From Spirochaetaceae bacterium (lineage in GTDB: Bacteria > Spirochaetota > Spirochaetia > Treponematales > Treponemataceae), in NCBI GenBank assembly GCA_017936665.1, contig JAGBFB010000037.1, positions 18,459-82,458 on the forward strand: 64,000 bases of DNA, in the 5' to 3' direction. The translations under genes and the position numbers were made by a program. The notes beneath the pieces were generated by a model that was given only the letters and a program-made list of their open reading frames with translations, ran no database searches and was not told the DNA's origin. Positions 8,985-17,842 of this stretch are shown in pieces. How positions within the stretch are numbered: position 1 is the stretch's first letter; every line of letters starts with the position of its first letter.

Positions 8985-10253
8985 TTAAAACAAATTCATC
9001 AAATCTTCGATGGTTTCTTTGCGGCGGATTTGTTTTACTTTTCCGTTGGCACAAATCATAACTTCGGCTGGGCGTGGGCGGCTGTTATAGGTTGAACACA
9101 TGCTCCATCCGTAGGCGCCAGTGTCGAGGACGCAAAGTAGGTCACCTTCTTCAATTTTTGGGAGTAGGCGATTTTTTGCTAGGATGTCTCCTGATTCGCA
9201 AATATTTCCTGTTACGGTTTGTTCGGTTAAATCAGCTTCATTTCGGGAAACAAGCTCTCCATCTCGGAAAACTTCAATATCGTGGTGGGAATCGTACATG
9301 CTTGGGCGAACGAGAACGTTCATACCAATGTCTGAACCTGCAAATTGGATTCCAGAATTTTCTTTTGTGGCGTGGACTCTGCCTAAAATCACGCTGCCTT
9401 CTGCAACACAGAATCGGCCTGGTTCGCTTTTGAAAAGTGGGGCTTTCCCGTAACTTGCAACGAATTCGTCTAGGATTGGCTCTAGGCGGGATTTGAAATC
9501 TTCCATTGGGAAGTCTTTTTCGTCATCAAGTTTGTGATAGGGGATTCCATAGCCGCCTCCAAAGTCGATAAATTCTAGGTTTTTGAATTGGTGAGCGATT
9601 CTTAAAAGATTTGTAACGGCGTCTAAATATGGTTGTGGATCCATAAAAAGTGAGCCAATGTGTTGGTTGATTCCAGCAATGGTGATTTGGTATTTTTCTG
9701 CAATTTCAAAAATTTGTGGGATTGAATATTCAGCAATACCGAATTTTGTTTTTTTGCCACCGGTAACAACTTTTTCGTGGTGTCCAGCTCCAACTCCAGG
9801 ATTTATGCGAACGGCACATTTTCTTTTTGCTGGTGGAATTTCCATTTGATTACAAACTTCACCAAAAAGTTCTAGTTGGCTCAAAGAGTCTAGGCTTGTC
9901 ATAACTCCGTTTTTTAGGGCGAATGCTAATTCGTAGGGTGCAACATTGTTTGGCACGAAGAAAATTCTTTCCACTGGGAAACCTGCTTTCATCAAAAGAG
10001 TGATTTCCCCAACGCTCATGGCATCGCAGTTTAGGCCTTCTTCTAGGGCAAGTTTTAGAATGTGGATATTTGTGTTTGCTTTTACAGAGTAGTTTGCGGT
10101 GTAAGGATATTTTGTAATAACTTTGGCAACTTTTGCCATTCTGTCCCGTAAGATTTTTTCGTTATAAACATAAACTGGAGTTCCGTACTCAGAGGCGATG
10201 GTTTCAGGATTGTTTCCTGAAAAAAAGTCTGTGTTTTGGATAAAAGATGTCAT
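8985..10253 (-). CDS. lysA: Diaminopimelate decarboxylase
   Basis: A 422-residue PLP enzyme converting meso-DAP to L-lysine. Visible features are NYSVKANTN (PLP-lysine), the Gly-rich phosphate-binding FIDFGGGYGIPY, SEPGRFCVAEG, and CESGDILAKNR plus GAYGWSMCSTYNSRPRPAEV near the C-terminus, diagnostic for LysA. Slightly higher GC than its neighbours. GGAG precedes the start. Confidence 0.95.
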   Translation of the reverse strand: MTSFIQNTDFFSGNNPETIASEYGTPVYVYNEKILRDRMAKVAKVITKYPYTANYSVKANTNIHILKLALEEGLNCDAMSVGEITLLMKAGFPVERIFFVPNNVAPYELAFALKNGVMTSLDSLSQLELFGEVCNQMEIPPAKRKCAVRINPGVGAGHHEKVVTGGKKTKFGIAEYSIPQIFEIAEKYQITIAGINQHIGSLFMDPQPYLDAVTNLLRIAHQFKNLEFIDFGGGYGIPYHKLDDEKDFPMEDFKSRLEPILDEFVASYGKAPLFKSEPGRFCVAEGSVILGRVHATKENSGIQFAGSDIGMNVLVRPSMYDSHHDIEVFRDGELVSRNEADLTEQTVTGNICESGDILAKNRLLPKIEEGDLLCVLDTGAYGWSMCSTYNSRPRPAEVMICANGKVKQIRRKETIEDLMNLF

Positions 10254-10294
10254 TTTGTGGCTCCTATTTTATTTTTCTGAAATTGATTCAGAAT

Positions 10295-11134
10295 TTATTT
10301 ATCTTCTATAGATTTGTTGTTGATTTCTAATGCAAGTTTATCTTTTGCATTTAGTTCAGAAACAACTTTTAATCCTGTTTCCTTTTCGTATTCTTCTTTT
10401 GCTGAATTTGCAACTTTACCACCTCTTATGGCAACTTTGCGATTTTCTTCAAAAGTTTCTGGTTCTTCTTGCTTGGAAATTGCTGTAGAAGTAACTTCTG
10501 CAAGCATATTTAAAACCAATTCTATGTTTGTCATATTATCTCTTAGATTTTCTTTCTTCAAGCCTTTTTTTTCTTTATATTCTTTTACAGTTAAGCCACT
10601 CCAAGCTTTTGTCATTTCGTTTGTTAAAATTGCATAATCTTTTTCACTTTCGATTCCACGTTTTTTCCATTCATCTGTAAGTTCTTTCCGCATCTCGATT
10701 GTTTGCAATCTTTGATTAATCCAGCCTTCTGTATATCCTTTTGCTCTATAATAATCAGCACCTCGAAGAATTGCTTTTTCTGGATCTGCAATTTCATCTA
10801 AACGTTCACTACCAACTTTTGCAAGCCACATTTTAAATGGCTCGGCTTTAGGAGATGGCACAGATTGAACAAGGCGTAAAATTCCTTTTGTATCAAGCAC
10901 ATCTGTTAGACGCATTTTTCCATCAGCGGCCAGTAGTTTCAACTGGTTACAATTTGTAACCACTTCACTTCCTTCTTTTGCTAATCGATGTTTTAGAACT
11001 TTCCAATAATCCCGTGGATTTTCACTTTCGGTTAAGATTTCTATGACATCAATAACTGAAAAGAACCAATCTTCTGTTTCTTCATTCCAAGCTGTGCGAA
11101 CTTTTTTGTTTTCAAAAACTTTTATTTTGTTCAT
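10295..11134 (-). CDS. Bro-N domain protein (phage antirepressor-like)
   Basis: About 279 residues. The frame is open to 11149, but GAGGGA lies 6 nt before ATG 11134, giving MNKIKVFENKKVRTAWN. The N-terminal Bro-N domain (FSVIDVIEILTESENPRDYWKVLKHRL) is followed by SVPSPKAEPFKMWLAKVG and LTNEMTKAWSGLTVKEYK, typical of a widespread Bro-N family found in phages and in genomes as single genes. Likely DNA-binding. A palindrome shared with the ddh promoter lies 78 bp upstream. Confidence 0.8.
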   Translation of the reverse strand: MNKIKVFENKKVRTAWNEETEDWFFSVIDVIEILTESENPRDYWKVLKHRLAKEGSEVVTNCNQLKLLAADGKMRLTDVLDTKGILRLVQSVPSPKAEPFKMWLAKVGSERLDEIADPEKAILRGADYYRAKGYTEGWINQRLQTIEMRKELTDEWKKRGIESEKDYAILTNEMTKAWSGLTVKEYKEKKGLKKENLRDNMTNIELVLNMLAEVTSTAISKQEEPETFEENRKVAIRGGKVANSAKEEYEKETGLKVVSELNAKDKLALEINNKSIEDK

Positions 11135-11211
11135 AAATCCCTCTAGCATTTATTATAGCACAGTATCTAGAATGATACAATACAAAAGTATAGGTATTAC
11201 GTGATATTTTT

Positions 11212-11235
11212 TAGTAGTTCTATTTAGTACTACTA
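11212..11235 (-). promoter_or_regulatory. 24-bp palindromic operator, second copy
   Basis: Identical, in inverse orientation, to 3473-3496 (arms TAGTAGT / ACTACTA). It lies between the XRE gene at 11276-11620 and the Bro-N gene, upstream of Bro-N. Confidence 0.6.
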
Positions 11236-11275
11236 GGTTTAGTTTATAGGAGATGTGAAGTAGTGTCAAGAGGGG

Positions 11276-11620
11276 CTATTTTGTATATTCACGAAGAGTT
11301 GATTCAACTAGATTTCTGATACTTTGAACTACGGAATGACTTAAATCTGTGTCTAATTCTTTTGAGGGAAATCCTGAATCTTTTTCTGGAAAAAAAAGTT
11401 TGAAAATATCTATTTCTAGTGCGGTTGTAATTTTTGATAAAGTTTTGTCGCTAGGCCAAAGTCGTTTACTTTCAATGCTGTTAATGGTTTGTTCAGAAAT
11501 ATTTGCCTTTTCTGCTAATTCAAATTGGGATAAACCTTTTTCTTTGCGAATATTTTTCAAATTATTTGATAGACGACTTTTTATGTCCAACTCTTCCATA
11601 TAAAAAAAAGTATTACGCAT
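11276..11620 (-). CDS. XRE-family HTH transcriptional regulator
   Basis: A 114-residue protein with an XRE HTH (LKNIRKEKGLSQFELAEKANISEQTINSIESKR). The start may be ATG 11620 or 11599. TATAAT ends 8 nt before 11620 on the minus strand, with no Shine-Dalgarno, suggesting a leaderless mRNA. It diverges from a small lipoprotein gene. Three copies of a TATTTATAATAC motif in the shared upstream region are probable operators. Confidence 0.85.
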   Translation of the reverse strand: MRNTFFYMEELDIKSRLSNNLKNIRKEKGLSQFELAEKANISEQTINSIESKRLWPSDKTLSKITTALEIDIFKLFFPEKDSGFPSKELDTDLSHSVVQSIRNLVESTLREYTK

Positions 11621-11638
11621 TTTGTCTTATTATAACAC

Positions 11639-11734
11639 ATATTTATAATACAAAAATATATAAGATTTGTATTGACAATACTTAAAACTAATATTTATAA
11701 TACAAGAAGATATATTATGCGTATTTATAATACG
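11639..11734. promoter_or_regulatory. Divergent promoter region with three 12-bp operator-like repeats
   Basis: TATTTATAATAC occurs three times in direct orientation (within 11639-11651, 11691-11703 and 11721-11733). The last lies in a perfect 15-bp palindrome CGTATTTATAATACG (11720-11734). TTGACA lies at 11673-11678. Autoregulation by the XRE protein is inferred. Confidence 0.55.
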
Positions 11735-11748
11735 TAATGGAGGACAAA

Positions 11749-12131
11749 ATGAAAAGAAAATTTTTGGAATGATGATACTAGCTCTTTTGGTATTGTCATT
11801 TGGATTTTTGAGTTGTAAACAAGAAGTTAGTAATGATACTAATGGTGGCGGAAATTCAAATCCCTTTATTGGAACTTGGATTTGCAATGCAGAAGGATTA
11901 AAATTTGAGTTTACAGAAAATCAATTCTTTGTAAAAGAACTGGATACTAATTCTATTGATGGATTTGGTGTTTGTTCATATAACGGGAATCTTGCAGAAT
12001 TAGTTACCAGTGACGGAGAAATGTCAGGCACAGCTATGGTAAATGGAAATTCCCTACAAATTACTATGAATGGATATGATGAAGAAGAAGGAAGAGAATA
12101 TAGTCTGACCTATTATTGTACCAAACAATAA
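11749..12131 (+). pseudogene. Small lipoprotein with frameshift in the signal peptide
   Basis: A strong GGAGGA at 11738-11743 serves ATG 11749, which reads MKRKFLE and then stops. The next frame from 11769 reads MMILALLVLSFGFLSCKQE and runs 120 residues. Joining both across the homopolymer stretch A4T5 (11757-11765) gives a normal lipoprotein signal peptide (MKRKF... + LSFGFLSC). Either a one-base indel has inactivated the gene, or the run is a phase-variable switch. The mature part (GTWICNAEGLKFEFTENQF...) resembles small lipocalin-like lipoproteins. Confidence 0.6.
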
Positions 12132-12145
12132 TTCAATCCATCAAT

Positions 12146-12268
12146 AAAAAATCCCTGTAGAATTTTCAACTTATTTCGGTTCTACAATATTTGAAGAACC
12201 GAAACAAAGGAGAGTCAAGAGCTTGAACGAAGAGTCCCTTGACCACCTGTATTCTACAGGGATTTTTT
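12146..12268. ncRNA. Structured 123-bp element, candidate ncRNA or small repeat
   Basis: Outer arms are 18 bp and perfect (12146-12163 with 12251-12268), enclosing a 9-bp hairpin TTCGGTTCT / AGAACCGAA (12175-12203) and a GTCAAG / CTTGAC hairpin (12214-12243): a three-way junction. The right end is T6, so as RNA on the + strand it would end like an intrinsic terminator. It follows the small lipoprotein gene. Alternatives are a mini-transposon remnant or an elaborate terminator. Confidence 0.45.
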
Positions 12269-12379
12269 AATTTTAAACCTTTCTTTTTCTTTACTGGAAA
12301 CCAGATACCACTTTCGTAGTCATTTTTTTTGGTTTTATTTGTTTGGTGGTGGACTTTATTATATTTTAAACAAATAAAA

Positions 12380-12422
12380 AAAGAGCAACCAAACTGATTA
12401 TACATCAACTTAGTTGCTCTTT
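12380..12422 (-). terminator. Terminator-like hairpin
   Basis: A perfect 10-bp stem AAAGAGCAAC / GTTGCTCTTT lies just downstream of the leftward gene at 12451-12918. A/T runs on both sides allow use in either direction. Confidence 0.7.
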
Positions 12423-12450
12423 ATAAATTATACTTTGCTTTTCTAAAAAC

Positions 12451-12918
12451 TTATTTTTTCTTTGCTTTTTCGTAGCGTTCTTCGGCAGCGGCTTTTCTTT
12501 CTTCAGCAGCTTTGATTTGTGCCTCTCGTTCTTCTTGCATTTTTTCTGCACGTTCACTTGGACTCATTTTTGCATCTTCCCAAGATTGTTTTCCCATTTC
12601 TTTTGCGCGTTCAAATGAATTATGAAATCTGTTTTCTTCGAAGTTAGCTTTTGATTCAGCTTTTACTGCTTCAAAATTTGCTTTATCAACATCGTGTTGA
12701 GCTTTTGCACTTTCTTTCATATCAGAAAATGCATTTTTGAAAAACTTTCCAATTTTTTGGAAAATATTTTGTTTTTCTGTTGTTTCCATTTCTTCCTCCT
12801 GAAGTTCAACTTCAACAGTTTGTGTTTCTTGTTCATCATTTGTAACAGTTACTTCTGTTGCAAATAATCCTAATACCAAAGTTGTTGCTAAAATAGTTGT
12901 TCCGATTGTTTTTTTCAT
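12451..12918 (-). CDS. Secreted, highly charged coiled-coil protein
   Basis: A 155-residue protein with a signal peptide (TTILATTLVLGLFA) and a mature region made of Glu/Lys/Ala-rich helices (EEREAQIKAAEERKAAAEERYEKAKKK). AGGAGG lies before the ATG. It is probably periplasmic. It follows an SDR gene by 40 bp on the same strand. No family was recognised. Confidence 0.65.
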   Translation of the reverse strand: MKKTIGTTILATTLVLGLFATEVTVTNDEQETQTVEVELQEEEMETTEKQNIFQKIGKFFKNAFSDMKESAKAQHDVDKANFEAVKAESKANFEENRFHNSFERAKEMGKQSWEDAKMSPSERAEKMQEEREAQIKAAEERKAAAEERYEKAKKK

Positions 12919-12958
12919 TTTATCCTCCTACTAAAAAACTACGGGTTGTATTTGTTGA

Positions 12959-13981
12959 TTAAGCGATTTTTCCTTCTTTTTTTAGCCAAGCAATTTCATC
13001 ACGCAAAGTTTCTTCGTAACTTCTTGTGGTGTAGCCAAGTTCGTTTTTTGCTTTTGATGAATCAAAGCAGTTGTTGCGAGCAAGATTGTAAACGCTAAAA
13101 GTTGTCATAAGTGGTTTTGTACCTTTTTTCTTAGCTTGTTTTTCTAACATTCCAGCCAAAAAATTTGCCATTTTTAATGGAAGGAACACTTTGATTTTTT
13201 TACAACCAGCTTCTTTAGAAACCATTTTGGAAAATTCTTTGAAACTAACTTCTTCGTTTCCAAGGATGTAGCAACTTCCAGATTTTCCTTTTTCGGCTGC
13301 AAGAATTGTTCCCTTTGCCAAATCCCGAACATCACAAAGATTGAAACTTCCGTCAATTCCAGCAGGCATTTCCCCGTTGATAATTTGAATAACTGTTCCA
13401 GTTGTTTCACCGATGGCAAAATCTTCTGGACCTAAAATCCCACTTGGATGAACAACACAAGCATTTAATCCTTGAGTTTTAACTGCGTCTAAAACAGCTT
13501 TTGTTGCCAAGGCTTTTGATTGACTATAACATCCCACAACTTTTTCTGTATCAAAATCATAAGTTTCGGCGATTGCAGTTCCCTTTGGCAATTCTGGAAT
13601 TGCACCAGTACTTGAACAGTAAACCAATTTTTTACATTCTTTGTGAAGCAAACACAAATCAATAATATTTTGAGTTCCACCAACATTAACATCCATAACT
13701 TTTTGATTGTAGTCTGGATTCACAGTTACGATACTTGCAATGTGCATTACGATTGTTTCGTAGCCCTCTGGAACTGTGAACAATTTTTCCAAAGATTGAA
13801 TATCACACAAATCACCTTCCACGATTTCAACTTCAGATGGAATAAATTTGATTGCTTTATCATTTGGAAGTACAAAAGCGCGAACTTTTTCGCCTCTTTC
13901 CACTAATTGACGACAAATTGTGCCACCTAAAAATCCTGCAGCACCTGTTACTAAATAAATTGTTTTGTTTGTAGCGTTCAT
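12959..13981 (-). CDS. NAD(P)-dependent epimerase/dehydratase (extended SDR)
   Basis: A 340-residue extended short-chain dehydrogenase. It has the nucleotide motif TGAAGFLGG at residues 13-21 and the catalytic YSQSKA (YxxxK) near residue 153. The overall pattern fits dihydroflavonol-reductase-like or 3-beta-HSD-like SDRs. Substrate unknown. It probably shares a transcript with the charged secreted protein downstream. Confidence 0.85.
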   Translation of the reverse strand: MNATNKTIYLVTGAAGFLGGTICRQLVERGEKVRAFVLPNDKAIKFIPSEVEIVEGDLCDIQSLEKLFTVPEGYETIVMHIASIVTVNPDYNQKVMDVNVGGTQNIIDLCLLHKECKKLVYCSSTGAIPELPKGTAIAETYDFDTEKVVGCYSQSKALATKAVLDAVKTQGLNACVVHPSGILGPEDFAIGETTGTVIQIINGEMPAGIDGSFNLCDVRDLAKGTILAAEKGKSGSCYILGNEEVSFKEFSKMVSKEAGCKKIKVFLPLKMANFLAGMLEKQAKKKGTKPLMTTFSVYNLARNNCFDSSKAKNELGYTTRSYEETLRDEIAWLKKEGKIA

Positions 13982-14104
13982 AAAAATCTCCTATTGTTAA
14001 GCTCTTTGGCTTTGTTTTCGTTTAAGTTGTCTTCAGAATATAGGAGATTTATTTATGAAATGTTTTTAAAATGTTACTGAATTGTTAATTTTGGAAATAT
14101 TTTA

Positions 14105-17074
14105 TTATTTTGTATATTTGCAATGTGGGTAATTTGTACAACCGATGAACCAATGATTATTTTTCCCTTTTCTTTTTACAAGAAATCCTCCACAAGAAGG
14201 GCATTTTTTGGGATTCAGTAAAATTGTTGCATCACGCAAAGTGTATCTACATTTTGGATAATTTGAACAACCAATAAAACATCTCCCCTCATGTTGAACT
14301 TTATAAAGATTTCCTGTTTTACATAAAGGACATTTTGTTTGTACAGACTCTTCTGCTTTTTTAATCCCGACAAAACATACAGAATCAGATTCATTAAATT
14401 CCTTTAAGAAAATAGAAGGACTTTTATTGTCAGTCAAAATAAATGTTCTGTTTTTTGTTCTTGTAATTGCAACATAAAATAGACGACGTTCTTCTGCAAA
14501 TTTATAATTTTCTGCATTTGTAAGAACAAGGTCTAAAACTTTATCATCTGCAATCTGATTCGGAAAACCTAGTTTGTCATTTTTAAAGTTAAGTAGAATT
14601 ACGTTATCTGCTTCTAATCCCTTTGATTTGTGAACTGATAAAAAATCAATCTGTACTTCTGGCTTTGGAATATATTCAATACATTCCTTTCGATTTTTGT
14701 TGTAAAATTTAAACAAACCAGATTTTATTAATATTTCTTTTTCATAGTTTGTCCTACCCAGAAGTAATATTGATGAATCAATTCCAAATTCTGAAATTAT
14801 CTTATCTACAGCAAATTGAATCGCTTTATAAGGTTCGTCATTGTAGCCCAAAAACACAAGTGGATAATTTAATTTTTTGTCTGAACGTAAATCTTTCTTT
14901 AATTGCAATGAATTTTGTAAAATAAATTTTGAAGCCTCATTAATAAGTTGTTGCGAATTTCTATATGTCTTTTCAATTTTTAGGATTTTCGTATAACCGA
15001 AATATTTTTCAAAATCCGTGAAAAGAGAAATATCACTTCCTGCAAATCTGAAAATAGATTGCCAATCATCTCCAACACAAAAGAGTTTTGCATTTGATTT
15101 ATCAACGATTGCTTTTAAAAAATTAAAACGTGATTTAGAAATATCTTGATATTCATCTACTATTACATATTTGTATGGTGAGATTTCACAGCCAGCCTCA
15201 ATCTTTTCTGTTGCAAGATTTATCATATCCGAAAAATCAATAGAATTATTCAAAGCAAGGAAATTTTGATATTCTCGAAGAATGATTTTAATTATGTCCA
15301 AAAACAGTGAAGTACGCTCACGTAAAAATTCATTAGGTTCTGAGTTGCAATAATGATTTTTCAGAATTTCTATTTGGTCTATTTTGTAATTGTTTGACTT
15401 AAATAAATTGATGAATGTACAGCACAAATTCATAAACTCGGAAAAATACTTGTTACTTTTACTTGCATAAACTGTATTGAATACATCAGAAAAATCACGG
15501 GATTTTAATTCAACTCCATTTGCAAGTAATAATTCTTTCAGTTTTTTTAACAAGATACCTTCTGAACTGTAATATGAATATGTTTCAATAAGTTTCGTGT
15601 TATTCATTTCATGAAATTTACGTTTCCATTTGATGCCTTCTAAATACTTTTTCTCTTCAACAGGAGAAAGCCACGGAACTGTAAAAGCTTTTGAAATTCC
15701 AAAATGCTCAAGATAAATGTCATAGTCAGATAGATAAAAATCTGGTTTATAAGATTTTCGAGATTTATCTTCACTTTCAAACGGATAAAGCTTTTCGTAT
15801 TCATAAACCACACCGTTCATAAAAAGAAAGTTTGCAATTTTTGTTTCTTCCAAACTTTTGACCTGTTCATTGTTTAATGTTTTATACGCCTTTGATTTTT
15901 CTATTTTTGTATCACGTATATATCGTTCTCTATCATACTTCGATTTTAGAGTTTCAAGGTCGGCATTTTTTTCCTCTTCATATAATTCACCAAGAGAAGA
16001 GTGCTTTTCCATATCTTCAGGAATTTCAAGAAAGTATGCAAAATATTCCGTAAGAGCTTTTATCAAGTCAGGATGATTCACAATTTTATTTTCAAAAAAG
16101 TTATGAACAAATTGTACAAGACTATTTTCATCTGCAACTTCTGGTCTTTTACCCTCTGCATTTCTTATAATTTCAAGTCCTAGTTTGTGAAATGTTGTAG
16201 CAGAAATAGGAATTGCTAATTTATTCTGAATTCGTTCTGTCATTTCTTCGGCAGATTTTTTAGTAAAAGATATCAAAAGAATTTCACTAGGATTTACATT
16301 TTTTACTTCACAAAGATATTTTACTTTTGCTGAAATTGTAAGTGTTTTTCCACTTCCTGCACCAGCAAGAACTAATATTCTATCCTCATCATTTATAACA
16401 GCAGCCCTTTGTTGTTCGTCCAATGATTTTTCATCGATATTTGAAAACAAATAATCGTATTTTATAGATTCATTTAGTATGAACTGATTGTTTGATATCT
16501 GAAAATAATTGTTCAATGAACTATAAACCTTATTAAAATGTTCGATTTCAGAAAACTCTTCGTCTGTATTTTTAATATCAATATTTGTTAATTCTTGATA
16601 TAATAGTTTCCATTTTTCTGTAAATGTATTCTCTAATGAGTGTGTAATGTACTTGTTTTTATATTCAAAAAGTTCAGTAAAGAAGCAAGAAATTTTTTTT
16701 GTAAATGCAAGTATAGTTTCTTTTCGCTTGAATTCTTTATTAAAATCCATAATCTCATTATGAATATTTAGAAATTTTTTTTTAAAATTATTAATTGTTT
16801 CCGATTTTTTCTTTATCAAATGCAGTTTAGATATTTCTAAATATAGAGAATTCCATCTTGAAATAAATAAACTTTCTGTATCTTCTGTAATGTATTGTTT
16901 TTTTAGTTCATAATATTCACTTAAAAATATTTTAATTTGTTTTTCAAAATAAATTATTTTATTGTTAAAATCATTTATAAATTTTTTTTTATATTTAGTG
17001 TAAAAAGATGATATCAATATAATAGTGATAATTACTACTATTGAAATAATAATTAGTAAAAATTGTGAAATCAT
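14105..17074 (-). CDS. SF1 (UvrD/HelD-like) DNA helicase with C-terminal zinc ribbons
   Basis: A 989-residue protein. The N-terminus begins with a hydrophobic stretch (ISQFLLIIISIVVIITIILISSFY), probably a membrane anchor, then a coiled-coil region to about residue 200. The helicase core has LDEQQRAAVINDEDRILVLAGAGSGKT (Q motif and Walker A), VDEYQDIS (motif II), VGDDWQSIFRFAGSD (motif III) and VAITRTKNRTFI (motif VI). Two topoisomerase-type zinc ribbons follow (CPLCKTGNLYK...CSNYPKC and CPSCGGFLVK...CTNYPHC). Closest known type is helicase IV-like. Likely role is DNA repair. It lies 10 bp after a small secreted protein gene. Confidence 0.85.
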   Translation of the reverse strand: MISQFLLIIISIVVIITIILISSFYTKYKKKFINDFNNKIIYFEKQIKIFLSEYYELKKQYITEDTESLFISRWNSLYLEISKLHLIKKKSETINNFKKKFLNIHNEIMDFNKEFKRKETILAFTKKISCFFTELFEYKNKYITHSLENTFTEKWKLLYQELTNIDIKNTDEEFSEIEHFNKVYSSLNNYFQISNNQFILNESIKYDYLFSNIDEKSLDEQQRAAVINDEDRILVLAGAGSGKTLTISAKVKYLCEVKNVNPSEILLISFTKKSAEEMTERIQNKLAIPISATTFHKLGLEIIRNAEGKRPEVADENSLVQFVHNFFENKIVNHPDLIKALTEYFAYFLEIPEDMEKHSSLGELYEEEKNADLETLKSKYDRERYIRDTKIEKSKAYKTLNNEQVKSLEETKIANFLFMNGVVYEYEKLYPFESEDKSRKSYKPDFYLSDYDIYLEHFGISKAFTVPWLSPVEEKKYLEGIKWKRKFHEMNNTKLIETYSYYSSEGILLKKLKELLLANGVELKSRDFSDVFNTVYASKSNKYFSEFMNLCCTFINLFKSNNYKIDQIEILKNHYCNSEPNEFLRERTSLFLDIIKIILREYQNFLALNNSIDFSDMINLATEKIEAGCEISPYKYVIVDEYQDISKSRFNFLKAIVDKSNAKLFCVGDDWQSIFRFAGSDISLFTDFEKYFGYTKILKIEKTYRNSQQLINEASKFILQNSLQLKKDLRSDKKLNYPLVFLGYNDEPYKAIQFAVDKIISEFGIDSSILLLGRTNYEKEILIKSGLFKFYNKNRKECIEYIPKPEVQIDFLSVHKSKGLEADNVILLNFKNDKLGFPNQIADDKVLDLVLTNAENYKFAEERRLFYVAITRTKNRTFILTDNKSPSIFLKEFNESDSVCFVGIKKAEESVQTKCPLCKTGNLYKVQHEGRCFIGCSNYPKCRYTLRDATILLNPKKCPSCGGFLVKRKGKNNHWFIGCTNYPHCKYTK

Positions 17075-17084
17075 TATTTAACTT

Positions 17085-17675
17085 CTAAAACACAGAATCT
17101 TGTTCATCTTCAACAAGTTCAGTGTTTTTAAAATAGTAATACAATACTAAAACCGCATCTTCCCAATGAAGAGGTTCATCATTTGTGACGCAGTCCAATA
17201 CAACTGTAACTAAATCATCAGTAAGAATTGTTTTTTCTCCCCAAATGGCAGAAAGTTGTTGAGCTCCATTTTTTAAATTATTAAACCACCATTTATCTTG
17301 TTTCATATATTCTGATAAATTTGAATCAATTTTATTTATAATTTTTGGCGTTCCATAAGTTTTAGAAATTCTATCTTTTACAATATTAAAAGCATTTTGA
17401 ATTTCTGTGCCATAGTTGTTGCAAGTGATGTAATCTGAAAAAGCTCGAATTTGATATAATCCCGTTTTATTATTTACATATACTACATAATTTGTAAAAA
17501 CTGGATGTTTTTTTACAGGGACTATTAAATAAGTATCATTTTCTATAAAAACAGGAGATTCTTCACATAACTCGGCAATTTTATCAATACTCATTCCCAT
17601 TTTCAAACCAAATGGTGCTGCATAAATAAATAATGAGTTAAGTATAAGTGTAAATATTAAAAAAAAATTTTTCAT
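17085..17675 (-). CDS. Secreted hypothetical protein
   Basis: A 196-residue protein with a signal peptide (FFLIFTLILNSLFIYA). Residues 20-35 (APFGLKMGMSIDKIAELCEE) recall small periplasmic proteins that begin with a PFGLKMGM-type motif. It lies 10 bp upstream of the helicase gene on the same strand. No catalytic motif seen. Confidence 0.65.
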   Translation of the reverse strand: MKNFFLIFTLILNSLFIYAAPFGLKMGMSIDKIAELCEESPVFIENDTYLIVPVKKHPVFTNYVVYVNNKTGLYQIRAFSDYITCNNYGTEIQNAFNIVKDRISKTYGTPKIINKIDSNLSEYMKQDKWWFNNLKNGAQQLSAIWGEKTILTDDLVTVVLDCVTNDEPLHWEDAVLVLYYYFKNTELVEDEQDSVF

Positions 17676-17842
17676 TTATTAACTCCTACAACTATTGACT
17701 ACATTATATGTTGAAATTTCTTTATCGTCAACTTTTATTATTTAATGAAAATATAAACTTATATTACAAATTGAAAAAATTATAGAAAAATGTTGTATGT
17801 TCGTATAAAAAAATAGAAATTTATTTAAGAATGTAACTTTTT

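Noticed and set aside
9074..9849. Open frames on the + strand opposite lysA
   Set aside because: They mirror the codon pattern of lysA, have no ribosome sites and no recognisable domains.
8251..10253. L-box lysine riboswitch for lysA
   Set aside because: The 41-bp gap upstream of lysA is too short and has no such structure.
12146..12268. tmRNA, 6S RNA or SRP RNA
   Set aside because: No tRNA-like end, no tag ORF, no SRP helix 8 loop, and the long single bulge stem of 6S RNA is absent.
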